Source: Pseudovirgaria hyperparasitica (Eukaryota; Ascomycota; Dothideomycetes; Acrospermales; Acrospermaceae). Taken from it: a stretch of 64,000 nt of DNA. Of this stretch, positions 1-11,295 are shown in pieces; position 1 is the stretch's first letter, and each line of letters opens with the position of its first letter. A program made the translations under genes and the position numbers. The stretch spans positions 2,350,055-2,414,054 of the forward strand of contig NW_022985550.1 in the NCBI RefSeq assembly GCF_010093815.1. Reading direction: 5' to 3'. Under the pieces are notes generated by a model. That model made no database searches. It was not told the DNA's origin and saw only the letters and a list, made by a program, of their open reading frames with translations.

Positions 1-38
1 ATACCGACCTGTCGTCGCATGCTCACATTAACAGTAAA

Positions 39-1028
39 ATGCGGTCCATATTTACAGCTCTGCTCGTCCCCTCCGCGCTTGCTTTTCCATCGCTGTTCTC
101 CTCCACTGACGCCAATCCCCTCCCACTCGTCATCTGGCATGGCCTTGGTGACAATTTTGCCAACGAAGGCATCCAAGATGTCGCAGCTCTCGCCGAAGAA
201 GTCAACCCAGGTACCTACGTATACATAATCCGACTGGGCGGCGACGACGACCCGTCCGCTGACCGCAGCGCTACATTCTTCGGCAACCTCACAACCCAGA
301 TCGAACAAGTATGCGAGGCGCTACGACAGGAGCCGATCATCGGCTCTGCACCCGCGATCAATGCTCTAGGCTTCTCACAAGGCGGTCAATTTCTTAGAGG
401 ATATATCGAACGGTGTAATGCCCCACCCGTCAAGAATTTGGTTACGTTTGGAAGCCAGCACAATGGAATCGCCGAGTTTCAGCATTGCGGCTTGACAGAC
501 TGGCTATGTAAGGGTGCGATGGCACTGTTACGTGGTAACACATGGTCGTCATTTGTACAAAATCGACTTGTGCCGGCTCAGTATTATCGTAGCGTGAACG
601 AGACAACAGGGGAACCGACAGAAGAGTACCTAGGGTTTTCTAACTTTCTCGCGGACATCAATAATGAAAGAGACATAAAGAACAAAACGTACGCGAAAAA
701 TCTGGCATCATTAAGCAACTTTGCCATGTATGTTTTTGCAAATGACACAGTGGCGATTCCGAAAGAGAGCGGACACTTTGCGCAGGTGACGAATCTGACG
801 AACGGGACGGTAACTCCTCTTCAGGACAGAAGGATATATAAAGAGGACTGGATAGGGTTGAAGAAACTGGATAAGAAGGGTGCGCTGCACTTCAAGAATG
901 TCGAGGGTGAGCACATGCACCTGAACGACGAGGACCTCAGACAGGCATTTAAAGAGTTCTTCGGACCAACGTCTAAGAGTGCACTCGGAAAGGTCCAAGA
1001 ATACCTAAAATATCAGGAACTCAAATAG
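39..1028 (+). CDS. Palmitoyl-protein thioesterase (PPT1-like), single exon, 329 aa
   Basis: This enzyme removes thioester-linked palmitate from cysteines of S-acylated proteins, normally in the vacuole/lysosome. The chosen ATG gives a hydrophobic signal peptide (about residues 1-22). The alpha/beta-hydrolase core follows: VIWHGLGD near residue 31, and the nucleophile motif GFSQGG with Ser113. Asp236 (VFAND) and His292 (GEHMHLN) fall where bovine PPT1 has its S115/D233/H289 triad. The total length of 329 aa is close to the animal enzymes (about 306). It converges on the L1-domain gene with a 136-bp gap. Several NxT/NxS sites fit a secretory-route protein. No frame damage and no intron are needed. 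Function by family knowledge; triad seen directly. Confidence 0.93.
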   Translation: MRSIFTALLVPSALAFPSLFSSTDANPLPLVIWHGLGDNFANEGIQDVAALAEEVNPGTYVYIIRLGGDDDPSADRSATFFGNLTTQIEQVCEALRQEPIIGSAPAINALGFSQGGQFLRGYIERCNAPPVKNLVTFGSQHNGIAEFQHCGLTDWLCKGAMALLRGNTWSSFVQNRLVPAQYYRSVNETTGEPTEEYLGFSNFLADINNERDIKNKTYAKNLASLSNFAMYVFANDTVAIPKESGHFAQVTNLTNGTVTPLQDRRIYKEDWIGLKKLDKKGALHFKNVEGEHMHLNDEDLRQAFKEFFGPTSKSALGKVQEYLKYQELK

Positions 1029-1164
1029 AGCTTCATAAATTTTCACCTCGTCTGCTACGCGCAGCCTGCCCGTTGCGTGCAATACTTTTCTACTATACCA
1101 TACAAATGAGAAAGGCGTCTAGTGGTATGCTCCAGACACCATATCCCGAACTCCAAACATGCAA

Positions 1165-2470
1165 TCATAAAGACACTCCACCTGCTTCGTCCATGACCTT
1201 CTGTTTCATCTTCTTTGCAGTCGCCTTCCTTACTGCAAGCATATCTGCAACGTCTTTATCGATGCGCTTCCTCTTCTTGCTGGGGTTCTCGATAACACCA
1301 TCTTCATTGACCTCATCAAACTCTTCAATCGCGCTTGGTGCTTCGTAGGTAGCCTCGGCGGCTTCAATCAACTTTCTTCGCTCTCTCCGCTCAGCTCTTC
1401 GCTGAAGCTTCGTTGGCGGCTCAAACTTGGTCTCGGTGACATCCACATTCTCATCAACCCACAGCTCTTCTGCAAGCCAGATTGGGAGCGCTGTGGTGTG
1501 AGGGCCTTTGATGTGTATAGAGCGTACATTGGCCCATTTCTGTGGTACAAACTTTTCGACTACGGCCGGCACCAGCGCCTCGACGTTCTCCTGCAGTTTC
1601 TTCGGGTCCCAGCTCGCCAGCCCAATTTTGATTGATGTCGATGTACCAGGCGAAAGATGCACCAACGCAGAGCTGAGGGCACGCTCAATATCTCTTGCGA
1701 CAGCCTGGGCCTCGCCGACTTGTGCGCCAACCTTTTCTTTGGCTGACTGCTGTGGTCTCTTGGCTACTGCATCTTTCGACTTCTTCTCATCGCCGATCAG
1801 AGATACAGGAATCGGCCTCTTGGCGCTGCCCTTGTAGAATATCTTGCCGAGTACTTGAGGCAAACCTGTGATGATGCGGTCATCGGCAAGGAACATGTCG
1901 TACTCCCCATACAACTGTCGCCGACTCTCGTAGGACTTGTATTTCGCTTTCAATTTGCTCATGCCAATAACGCGGCCGATGCGCGACGCAAGTGTTGGCG
2001 GAAAGGAGGGATGTGCGACAATATCTTTGTATCTCCGCTGGGGATCGGCCGTGATGAGGCAAATGCGAGTATTGGGCGATGCATGGAGAGTGTGTGGGAC
2101 TTTCCTAAGACCACAGTGTCAGGTTTTTAGGACACAGGAACCGACGAGCACTGAACTCACACTTTTCCTGGCTTTAATCGTTGTTTGTCGACAATGTGCT
2201 TTTTGGTTGTGATCAATAGCCACACGGGAACATCGTCCTCATCGTCATCGTCCTCCTGGTCCGCATCTGCAAGTAGATTTGTCTTCGGCTCGTCTCCTTC
2301 TTTCGTCGCGAGATCTTTCCTGATATGTTTTACGAGGGCTTTAGTCGCCTTCAAGATCTAAAGAAGTTAGCAGCAGACAAGAATCGAGGGAATTAGAGAT
2401 TCACTTGTGTGGGCTCTGGCTTGGCTTGAGAATCACTTTTTACAGCGAGTGCTTTACTATCGCGCGCCAT
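1165..2470 (-). CDS. Ribosomal L1-domain ribosome-biogenesis protein (Utp30/Cic1-like), 3 exons, 400 aa
   Basis: Relatives (yeast Utp30 and Cic1, human RSL1D1) bind pre-rRNA in the nucleolus during subunit assembly. Rebuilt exons on the minus strand are 2405-2470, 2161-2357 and 1165-2104. Introns are 47 bp (2358-2404) and 56 bp (2105-2160), both GT-AG, and phases join without a stop. The start is M-A-R-D-S-K, followed by the helix LKATKALVKHI, an acidic DDDDEDD patch, VPVWLLITTKKH, and LITADPQRRYKD, which is typical of the L1 fold. The C-terminal third has an LW(V)DE segment and a basic tail (KKRKRIDKD). Which of the two yeast paralogues it matches cannot be settled by eye. Confidence 0.85.
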
Positions 2471-3731
2471 TCTTGTGTGTGTCGAGTTGTTCTCTGCGAT
2501 ATTGCAGCAGTTGCTAGTGCTGCCGACTTTTCTTGGGAGTAGCGCGAGGTGCCAAGAGTGCAATCAATTTTCACACCGCCTGCGCACAGACCCTCAGGCT
2601 GGTCTCTACGTATTTGGCAGGCTCGGCTAACGAAAGATGACTAAGCTGTTACATCACTTTGAGGCATTTGGTGGAATGCTTGCAAAGTCAATTAATGTCA
2701 CAAGATAAGGACAGTGGCACTTTTCGTGTGGTTTAACAATGAATATGCTAATGAGAGGCTGTACCAGAGCCCAGTTGGTCGTGTAATCATTGTAATCACT
2801 AATATCGTATAACTACATGTGAATACATGGCACTTAGGGCTATGCTAAATTGCTTGGATATACCCCAGAATAGTAGAAGAAATATTTGACTGGTAGTTAC
2901 ACGATCGATATGTACGTATGTGTTGCCTTAACGACTTACACAGCGCACCAATCTGCGGATGTCATTATTGGAGCCCGAAGTAGTAATCTTAACGAGCATT
3001 TTCATTGGTTCGCTAGTCCTAGCTTTACGGTAGTCCACGAATGAGAAGGTACAATCAAACGGCCTTTTGAGACTCCCGAAATTAAGTAACGGAATTGCGA
3101 AATCGCAACAGTATCTTGTTATAATATCTAAAGCACGGTGACTAGAACCATGACCCAGTAGAACATGTTCAATACAACAACTTTTTTGGTCCTACGTAGG
3201 TCTATTGAGTACAGGACTTAGTTAGCACATGTATAGTAGATAATGAGCAGAGCTGCAAACAAGCTCGTTCTCCTCGTGTAAGAACGAGCAAATTATGGGG
3301 TCTCAAGATGAACACACTACCTCCTAGACATCTGGGTAGCAATACCAGTATCGACAGGAAGAATCGCATGCCTCTGAGCATGAGTTGCCCGACATCCGTT
3401 GTTGTCTTCACTCACACGATGAGCTGACGTAAGTCTTCCGCATCATGACCACTACGGCAAAACCGCCTTTCAAGTGATGGCCGTATAAATAATTGAGGAT
3501 GCACTGCGTAACAGAAGGAGAAGACATGACATGTCAGAAGGGTATGGGTAGCAGAAATTTAACAGGAATCCGCGCGCTATGCAAAACGCAGAAGTGAAGA
3601 CAAAAACAGGTATATACGGCGAAGGTTATCTGTATTGAGGGGTAGGTATATGATCAAGATGATTTTGAGGGTCCTTCTGTTCTGTGTTGGACCATAGAAG
3701 CTTGAAGACCGTGTAGAGCAGTTTGTGTGGA
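2471..3731. other. Intergenic 1.26 kb, no gene seen
   Basis: This lies between the L1-domain gene start and the FHA gene stop. Only short ORFs without family resemblance occur (for example minus strand 3202-3411). No repeat, tRNA or hairpin was recognised. The part next to 2470 must hold the L1-domain gene promoter. Confidence 0.5.
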
Positions 3732-5373
3732 CTAGCAACGAGGCTTCTTCCAGTAGTATTGCTGTGTTGTTTAGCGAAACGTCTCTCACGACCTTGCTGG
3801 AAAGACCTACCTTGTGGTTTTTTCGTACAGCGCGGAGTCCAGTCTTGCCAAGACCTCCAGTGACAGTGTCCCGACGAGCTTGGTCATTATCCATCTCAGG
3901 GACATAGTAGAACTCATTCTCAAGTCGTTTCCCCGCAGCGTCTTTGCCTTCTCTAGCGATCTCACCAACACATGGAATGTTGTCGAGGATAGTCTTCAAG
4001 GCATCTCGGCTAAGTAGATCTAACCGAGTGGTGTCATCTTGCGAATCTATTTTGAAGTTGGACGAAGTCGCCTGGCCCTTGAGCTCTGCAGGTAGATTGC
4101 CCATGATGGTCGACAAGGGAATGGAGTGGAGACGCGAGAATGCGAGCTGATTGATGACATGATTTCTAATAGGTGACTCATTAATCTTCGAGACGACCGC
4201 ATGACTTGCTTTGCGAGCAGGAGATCTGGGGGAAGATTTTAGCACCTGCCGGCGCCGTTGGGGTGATGCCATAGGATTGCTCTCAGTTGAGAAAGAAGCC
4301 ATGCGGCCCAGAATATCATCTCCAAAGGGGCCAAATGAGTGGATGATGGGATCGTTCTCTTCGTCAGGATCTGACAGATCATCGGGTGGGAATGATAGAG
4401 CACTACTTTGAGTTGACCCTCGGAGATTCTCCATGGAATGAGTATTGGATCGTGATTTCCGACTAGGCGCTGCATCGTTTACAGAAACAGGTTCATCGGT
4501 CACGTGTGTGTTCTCTTCCCCTTGTCTCGTATCCGCGTCCTCATATACTTTGATTTCATGATCACCAGTGAAGGTTCCTGCCAATTCGAGTTGGCGATTG
4601 CAGCTTGTCGAGGCAGGGGACATATTGAATGGTGGCGGACTTGACGCAAATATGTTCGGTGGAGAAGACGGTAACCGCCTCGAAGGTGAATCATCCACGT
4701 TCCATGCTGACTCTGCTTGTTGGTCTATCAACGATCGTCGTGGTACGTACGGCCATACGAGGACAACGCGGGCATCTTGCACATCTATCATGATTTCTTC
4801 CCTCTTCTTATCTGACGAAAACGTGCTGCCTTTACTCAGATGATGAGCCCGGCCCCCACAGTGTACTTTTGCACCATTCGCGCCGGTGCATTCCACCCTA
4901 ACCTCGCCATCTTTGTGAGATATGGTCGGGGCACAATACGATGCCAGGATGTGTACACGTGAGATCAAGCGATTGACGGAGAGTTGGTAGTCTGAGGAGT
5001 TGCTAGACCTTCCCATGGTAACGACTGTTCCATCGGCTGGAAGATCCACTGAGGGCATAGCAGTCAAGGCTGCACGTTGGGACACAGTGGACGCGGTACG
5101 TTGCAGTCTCGGACGCGTCGAACGGGCGGACGGCGAGGAGGGCAAGATGCCTGTTGAAGAGGTAGGTACTGGTGTGGGGTAGTATTTGACCTCTGGTTGT
5201 CTTTTGCAAGGCGAGTCGTCTTCATATTTGCGTTTCGTGGTAAGTGATCGTGCGACTGGTGACGATGACAGTAGCTCAAATGCAGGTAACAGTGAAGGTT
5301 TTCGCGCCAGAGAGGAGCATTCTGACGGGTCCCGTGGTTGCTGGGAGGTGTCTAAAGGAGTGATTGAGCTCAT
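3732..5373 (-). CDS. FHA-domain nuclear protein (Tos4/Plm2-like), 2 exons, 530 aa
   Basis: FHA domains bind phosphothreonine. The yeast relatives Tos4 and Plm2 are chromatin-associated G1/S and DNA-damage-response proteins. Exon 1 is 3811-5373. A 49-bp intron (3762-3810, GTAGGT...CAG) precedes a 30-nt last exon (3732-3761) ending HK|QYYWKKPRC. Without splicing, the frame would run on into an unrelated 77-residue tail. The FHA core spans about residues 110-208, with GRSSNSS at 121 and SRVH at 138-141, the two signature strands that contact phosphopeptide. The N terminus has a basic KRKYEDDSPCKR (probable nuclear signal), and the middle is Ser/Pro-rich with repeated SSP sites, likely kinase targets. 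The exact orthology to Tos4 is inferred. Confidence 0.8.
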
Positions 5374-6760
5374 TGTGGTGGCCAGTCACGAAAGACGCGA
5401 TTCCGACGTGGTATGGTTCTGCGAAAGGCGCGTTCGTCGACACGCAATGCGAGGAACGCGACTGGAACGGTTTGGAATTGAGTAGACTTTCTGATAGAAT
5501 CGAAACGTTTATCGACGTATAGTCAAATGAAGTTTAATTTGAGAGAGAATATGTATGAGAACGAGGTCACAGATCGGTTCTAGAGGAGAAGTAGAGAAGA
5601 AGTGGGAGGGCTGGCTGGGTGAATTTCAAGCTTGCAACGCGTTGGTCTGCTCGCGGTGGCCGGCGCAATTGTGGCGCTTTGGCCTTGTATAACTTTCACT
5701 ATTACTGGATGCCTAGGTAATATGCAAAGTACAACTACAGAGACGTCTAGAATTCAATTGCACACTTGGAGTTATGGTCTCAATTCTGTTTGTATTGGCT
5801 TGAATTATCTTGCACAAAGTATGCACACTCGCGAATCTTCTTCCTCCCAATGTCTGCACCGGCACTCTTGTATGAACCACTCCGAGCACACAATAAGTCC
5901 ATGTCAGTGTCGCAAATATGATTTATGCTAGATGCCCTGCATAATGATACTTTAGCTCTTTTCTCCTTCTAATCACTCTATTCTTTTATTTCCAAGCAGG
6001 CTTGGTCCATCGCGTGTCACCAGCTGCAGACTGCCCCGCTTACGCATTCGATCCACCTTCATACGCGTTTTCATAGGCTCCTTCTGCCTACGCGTTGGGC
6101 TTGCATATACATATATACGGCTGGGACCAGCTTAAGGGTATAAATGTCACAACTTTCCAGCCCGTTGCTAGAGGGTCGCGTCTTGAAAGTCGCATTATGA
6201 AATGCCTCAACAATTGCGTACTGTAAAGTAAAATTGGTCCCATAGTCATGACTCCATCGAGAGGCAGAGATAAAGGTAAACTCCGCGCAACCAGACGGCA
6301 GCACGTGGATCACACGAAACATCCCACTATGCACATGTGACATATCCACGCTTCAGGGCTGCCTGCGCAGACTTACATAATATTCATGAACTGTCTTGGT
6401 ATAACACAAGTGCGAAGTGAACAGATTGAACACATGCTTGTATAAGAATCACAACTGAGTTGCCCTTGGAGGGTAGAATTAGCTTTAAGCTGGTGGTCCA
6501 CGAATCGCACTGTCTACTCAGCGTCATGAGGTACTTTATGAGCATCTCTACAGCTTGGCGATGCTGCCATGCGGCTGATGCATAAACATGCGGGTATTGA
6601 CGACCTCATAACGTAAACATTTCACAATGTTCTTTGGACCGTAAGGATGCAAAGGCATCCATTGGAATTTAATCTACAATCCCGTCGTGAACGAACTCCA
6701 GATAATGATCCTTCCTTCCGTCCAATGGCCCGGTCCTCTGCCCGAATCATGCTCACATAT
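5374..6760. other. Intergenic 1.39 kb, no gene seen
   Basis: This lies between the FHA gene start and the 3' end of the ubiquitin-eL40 gene. Two ORFs near 90-99 codons (5632-5931 plus, 6071-6349 minus) look like chance: they have no domain, no ATG context and no splice support. The right half is probably the 3' untranslated part of the ubiquitin fusion gene. Confidence 0.5.
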
Positions 6761-7429
<669 letters not shown>

Positions 7430-7767
7430 GTTTGCGCTGTTGTGTGGTGCAAAGATCCGTATCGAAAGAAGAGGTGTAGAACCGGCACTGAGATTGAAAG
7501 AATATCGGTGCGGCGGTCACGCACGGACCAAGCTTGCTAAGCGAGGGTTGAATTCCATTCAAGCGTGTAAGAGCAAGCAAGGTGAGTGACACACTATACA
7601 GTGGGATAATTCAGACCATTGTTGCAGCAATGTTCTCGCTCAAATAAGGTATTTCGCTATCAAGCCATGGGAAGATACGAAAAGTATCCCATTCAATACC
7701 GTGTTGTTTACGCCAGCATAAGGCACGACCCTACCAAGGTCAGAAAGCTCTTTTAAAGGCTCTATCG
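7430..7767. other. Leader and promoter of the ubiquitin-eL40 gene; 3' end of RRN7
   Basis: Read on the minus strand, this stretch leads into the A of the split ubiquitin start codon. The proximal ~100 bases contain no ATG, as expected of a leader. The far end is the 3' flank of RRN7. Confidence 0.6.
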
Positions 7768-9733
7768 TTAAACTGATGCATCTGGTTCCAGGGCTTTATC
7801 CTTAGTCCTGGACTGTGCCGTCTCTTTCTGCCATCGAGACAGCTTCTTCTCAGTTTTGTAGACCGCTTCTACCAAGTCTTTCAGGGCTACACCGATCTTC
7901 TGCGCCGTCTCATAGTAGAACAGCTTCTTATGGCCTTCAATATCCTCGATCTTGCGATCTATAGGATATCGCACACCTGGCCGTAATGTAATATTGTCCA
8001 TGTCAGCTGCTTGCTCATCTGTCACGGCTCCGACAATTAGCAGCGCTTGTTGTACTGCTCGCAGTCTAGTCAGACCTTGCAGTACCCTATCGGTACTAGC
8101 CTTGCTAACTGGAGAGTACAGCCCAGAGACTTCTTGATCCAGTGGGAACGGTCTGAATAACTCTGTGCGAAAGTCTGCGTCTTTGTTCTTAACGTCTAGC
8201 GTCTCGTTGACCCACGTACGCTGATACCAATCCAGGTAATAATCCAGATCATGGTCGGACATTACATAAACGTCTGATTCTTTCAATAGTAACGATTCCG
8301 CGTCAGAAAGGCGTGAAGTTGCATCTGGCGGCTGGTACTGTCTCATGCTCTTGATCCAGACTGACCAATCTATCAATGCACCAGCAGGTTCTGAGGAATG
8401 CGTCGGATGGCGAGTTATCTCATCGAATGGGCATAGGAGCTTTACTGCGATCACAATAAGGGATGCTAATTGCAATTCTGGTATATCAGTTCTCTGGTAA
8501 CGGCGCGTGCTCACGGCCTTCGAGTAGTCAAACGTATAGCCGACAAGCTGTGCAAGGCGAGGTACCATAGCATAGACCTCGATGGGTAGAGCTAGAGTTT
8601 GCAGCAGTCTGAAGAGAAGTGGAGGAGTGTTGAGGGGCGGAAAGGTGACTCCATGAACCCTCTCGTACAGAATGGAGAGATCAAGAACTGCTTTCTGTAG
8701 GTATGCAGGCTTGAGTGTATCCTCTGGCTCGAGCATGCGGCGGTGTGTAGCCGGTAGACGGGTTCTCATGTTTTTCGGGATCAACGAGATTGCGCGGTAG
8801 TATTTGAGCTCCCCACGCTCGATCCATTCGGTGAGATCTCCTAATGTGACAGGAACTCTCAAGCATACAAGACCAATGTAGCATAAGGCAATGGCGTCCA
8901 TAAGGCTTGGGGTTGTGGTAGGGTTTCTGCCGTGCCGCCGGAGTCGCGCGTCGTCAAGACCGGCTTCCTGTGGTGTCTTGTCATCTTCTGAGTGTGAGCT
9001 GTAAAACTGTGATTCTCCGTCCGTGTCGGTAGCATCGTCTGGGAGTCGATCGTGGAGTTTGGTCAGGCGCAATTGCCAAAGCTCCCGGATGATAGCCTTT
9101 GAGAAGATGATTAGCACAAATGCAAGCGCTTAGATGTTGGGCTAAATTCGTCTTTGCGAATCTGTTGACTCTCGAAGTCGAGACGTCCAGGCTTTACCGC
9201 AGCTTCCACGTGGAGTGCGACTGTCCATCTCCACCGCTCCATCCAATGTTCATCTAACCGGACATATTCATCCAGAGCGGTACACAGCAATGGATGCTAC
9301 TTACTTCGAGCTTGTCCGGGAAGCCCTTGTCCTTCATTAATACCCAGGCCCATTTCCTCAATATCAGCTGATAGCATAATAAGTAAAGTTCAAAGGCTTC
9401 GCGACCCTCGAGCACTTCGGAGGCTATTAGCAACAGCACGCTTGGTTATCTATCACTTAACCTACGTTGCCCGTGCAAAACTACCGTTTCTCTCTTCTTC
9501 CTCGTGACCTGTCCGGGTGCAGATTGGGATTCATCGTCTGCACCTGCAATAGGGTCTCCCTTGAAGATTTAAGTCATTGGGACGTGTCGGAGTCACGCGC
9601 GATGGCTCACCGAACGCCTATGCCCATTCTTGCATAGGTAAAATCCATTTTCCAGAAAATAAGTTCGCGACGGACAATTATCGATGCCACATCTCTGGCC
9701 TTTAATGACCTGCGTAAAATCGAGCTCATCCAT
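7768..9733 (-). CDS. RRN7: RNA polymerase I initiation factor Rrn7/TAF1B-like, 4 exons, 554 aa
   Basis: Rrn7 is the TFIIB-like subunit of the core factor that recruits RNA polymerase I to rDNA promoters in the nucleolus. Rebuilt exons (minus): 9611-9733, 9466-9559, 9305-9423 and 7768-9096. Introns are 51, 42 and 208 bp. Exon 1 encodes the N-terminal zinc ribbon, C15-x4-C20 ... C34-x3-H38 (RCGIDNC, LCKNGH), as in filamentous-fungal Rrn7. The next exons give TRKKRE, then EGREAFELYLLCYQLILRK, a hallmark of the family, continuing into AIIRELWQLRL and cyclin-like helical repeats (about residues 170-400). The 42-bp intron leaves a C|CC codon; this junction is the least certain. The start ATG precedes the ribbon by 14 residues, as in relatives. 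Confidence 0.88.
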
Positions 9734-10188
9734 AGGCTATGGGTGCGCACTCGACAAAATAATGTCTTGTTGACGTTTGTTGTTGTCTGTAGGCAAAAAG
9801 CAGGCCGTGTGCGAAGCAAGTATAAGGAAAGGCTGGGTGGGCTACCAAGCTTTTTCACGGCCTTCGACAATCGTTCATATTTCGAAAATGAAAGCACTTT
9901 CTTAGACAGGACTTTGCACATCTAATCTTAGATTCTTTGGTTTCACTAAAGATTTTGGACACATGTTCGCCAATGGCAGAATTCCGTGCGCGCGATCATA
10001 TCGCGACAATCAACTCCGCGAGAGAAGAGGCCCTAACATGCTAGGAGACAAATATGCCCTCAATATCCCATTGATCAATGGTACCCACTTTAAAGTGCAT
10101 ATCATATGATTTTACACAGCTCACATATCCCCGCTCTCAGCTCTTTGTGCCTCTAACGAATGCTCCCAAAATCCAACACTGGCAAGCT
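9734..10188. other. Intergenic 455 bp, no gene seen
   Basis: This sits between the RRN7 start and the eIF5A stop. It should hold the RRN7 promoter and the eIF5A 3' UTR. The short minus ORF at 9607-9921 overlaps RRN7 exon 1 in another frame and was not accepted. Confidence 0.5.
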
Positions 10189-10901
10189 TTAACCGCTCTT
10201 GGGGGCCTCCTTAGCATCGATGGCAGATTCTTCACCCATCGCAGTGAGAACAATCACATCTATCGAGTTAGCATAACTCGAATAGTGCATAGAGGGGAGG
10301 AGCGTACTAGTGTCCTTGCCATCCTCGGTGAACATCTTGTTGATTTTGTCACCGACCTCACCATCCGGGATCTTAACATCGTCCTTGGTAGAGCCATCGT
10401 CAGACATGAGGGAAAGAAAGCCATCATCGGTAACATCAAGCTATTAAGTGTCAGTAGTTGTCTACTGAGAACGATTTCAGAACGTACAAGTTGGTATTCC
10501 TGGCGACGGACATTGGGAACATCCATATTGTGGGTGGACGGGCAAAGTTCTTCGAGCTTCTTGCCAGTGAAAATATCAATAGCGACAAGATGGACCTTGG
10601 CGTGACCGTGCTTTCCGGTCTTCGAAGTGGACATCTCGACAATCTTGCAAGGGCGCTGCTTGATAACAACGAAGCCGTTCTTCCTCAGAGCGGAGCACTG
10701 CTGAGGGTAGGTAGCTGAGGCACCGGCATCGGCGGACTCGAAGGTGTGTTCATGCTGTAGACCGTTTATTAGTCTTGTGCATGCTCTTTTTGATAACTCT
10801 CTTCATGTTATCGCGCATTTTCGCGACGGGAGGGTGGGGCACATGCGAAAAAGGAAAAGTCGTGAAGGAGACTCGCAACTGACCTGAGCGTCGTCCGCCA
10901 T
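10189..10901 (-). CDS. Translation factor eIF5A, 4 exons, 162 aa
   Basis: eIF5A is the only protein carrying hypusine. It binds the ribosomal E site, helping peptide-bond formation at stalling motifs and termination. Exons (minus): 10884-10901 (six codons, M-A-D-D-A-Q), 10488-10754, 10308-10440 and 10189-10259. Introns are 129, 47 and 48 bp, all GT-AG. The hypusination loop is intact ([10 protein letters not shown]), with the modified lysine at residue 54. It is followed by the OB-fold half ([23 protein letters not shown]). The total of 162 aa matches the family (about 157-165). The long first intron directly after the sixth codon is usual for strongly expressed fungal translation genes. Confidence 0.97.
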
Positions 10902-11295
10902 GGTGGGAGATGTAAGATAGGATTGACGAGGTAATGGGTAGGAGGAAGAGTTGTTTAGGGGACAAAGATGAGGGGAAAAGAGATTCAAAGCCTCAGTCTG
11001 AAGTCAGGAAGCGTTGTGCGGGCTGCAAGCGGGGTGGAGATCAAAAAAATGCCCAGCAGTGGCGGCAAAGGCAGGCTTTCCCACAACGGGTGAGAACACT
11101 TGAAGCAACACGCTAACCTTCCCATCGGCGAAATATAACGCCGTTTAATGCTGACAGCGCGACGTCCTTCCAGTTTGAGCTCTCGTCGAATCGCACTCCA
11201 ACGACTCCTGCTAATCATTCTATACTTCTTTTGTGTCAGCATTGTGTCGAGCCCTGACAGTGTCAGTCCAGTGCTCAATAAAGAGGTTAAAGACT
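10902..11295. other. Divergent promoter between eIF5A and COG3
   Basis: This 394-bp gap separates two genes transcribed away from each other. The eIF5A-proximal part is purine-rich on the plus strand. Upstream ATGs at 11148 and elsewhere are out of frame with COG3. A missed first COG3 exon here cannot be excluded. Confidence 0.5.
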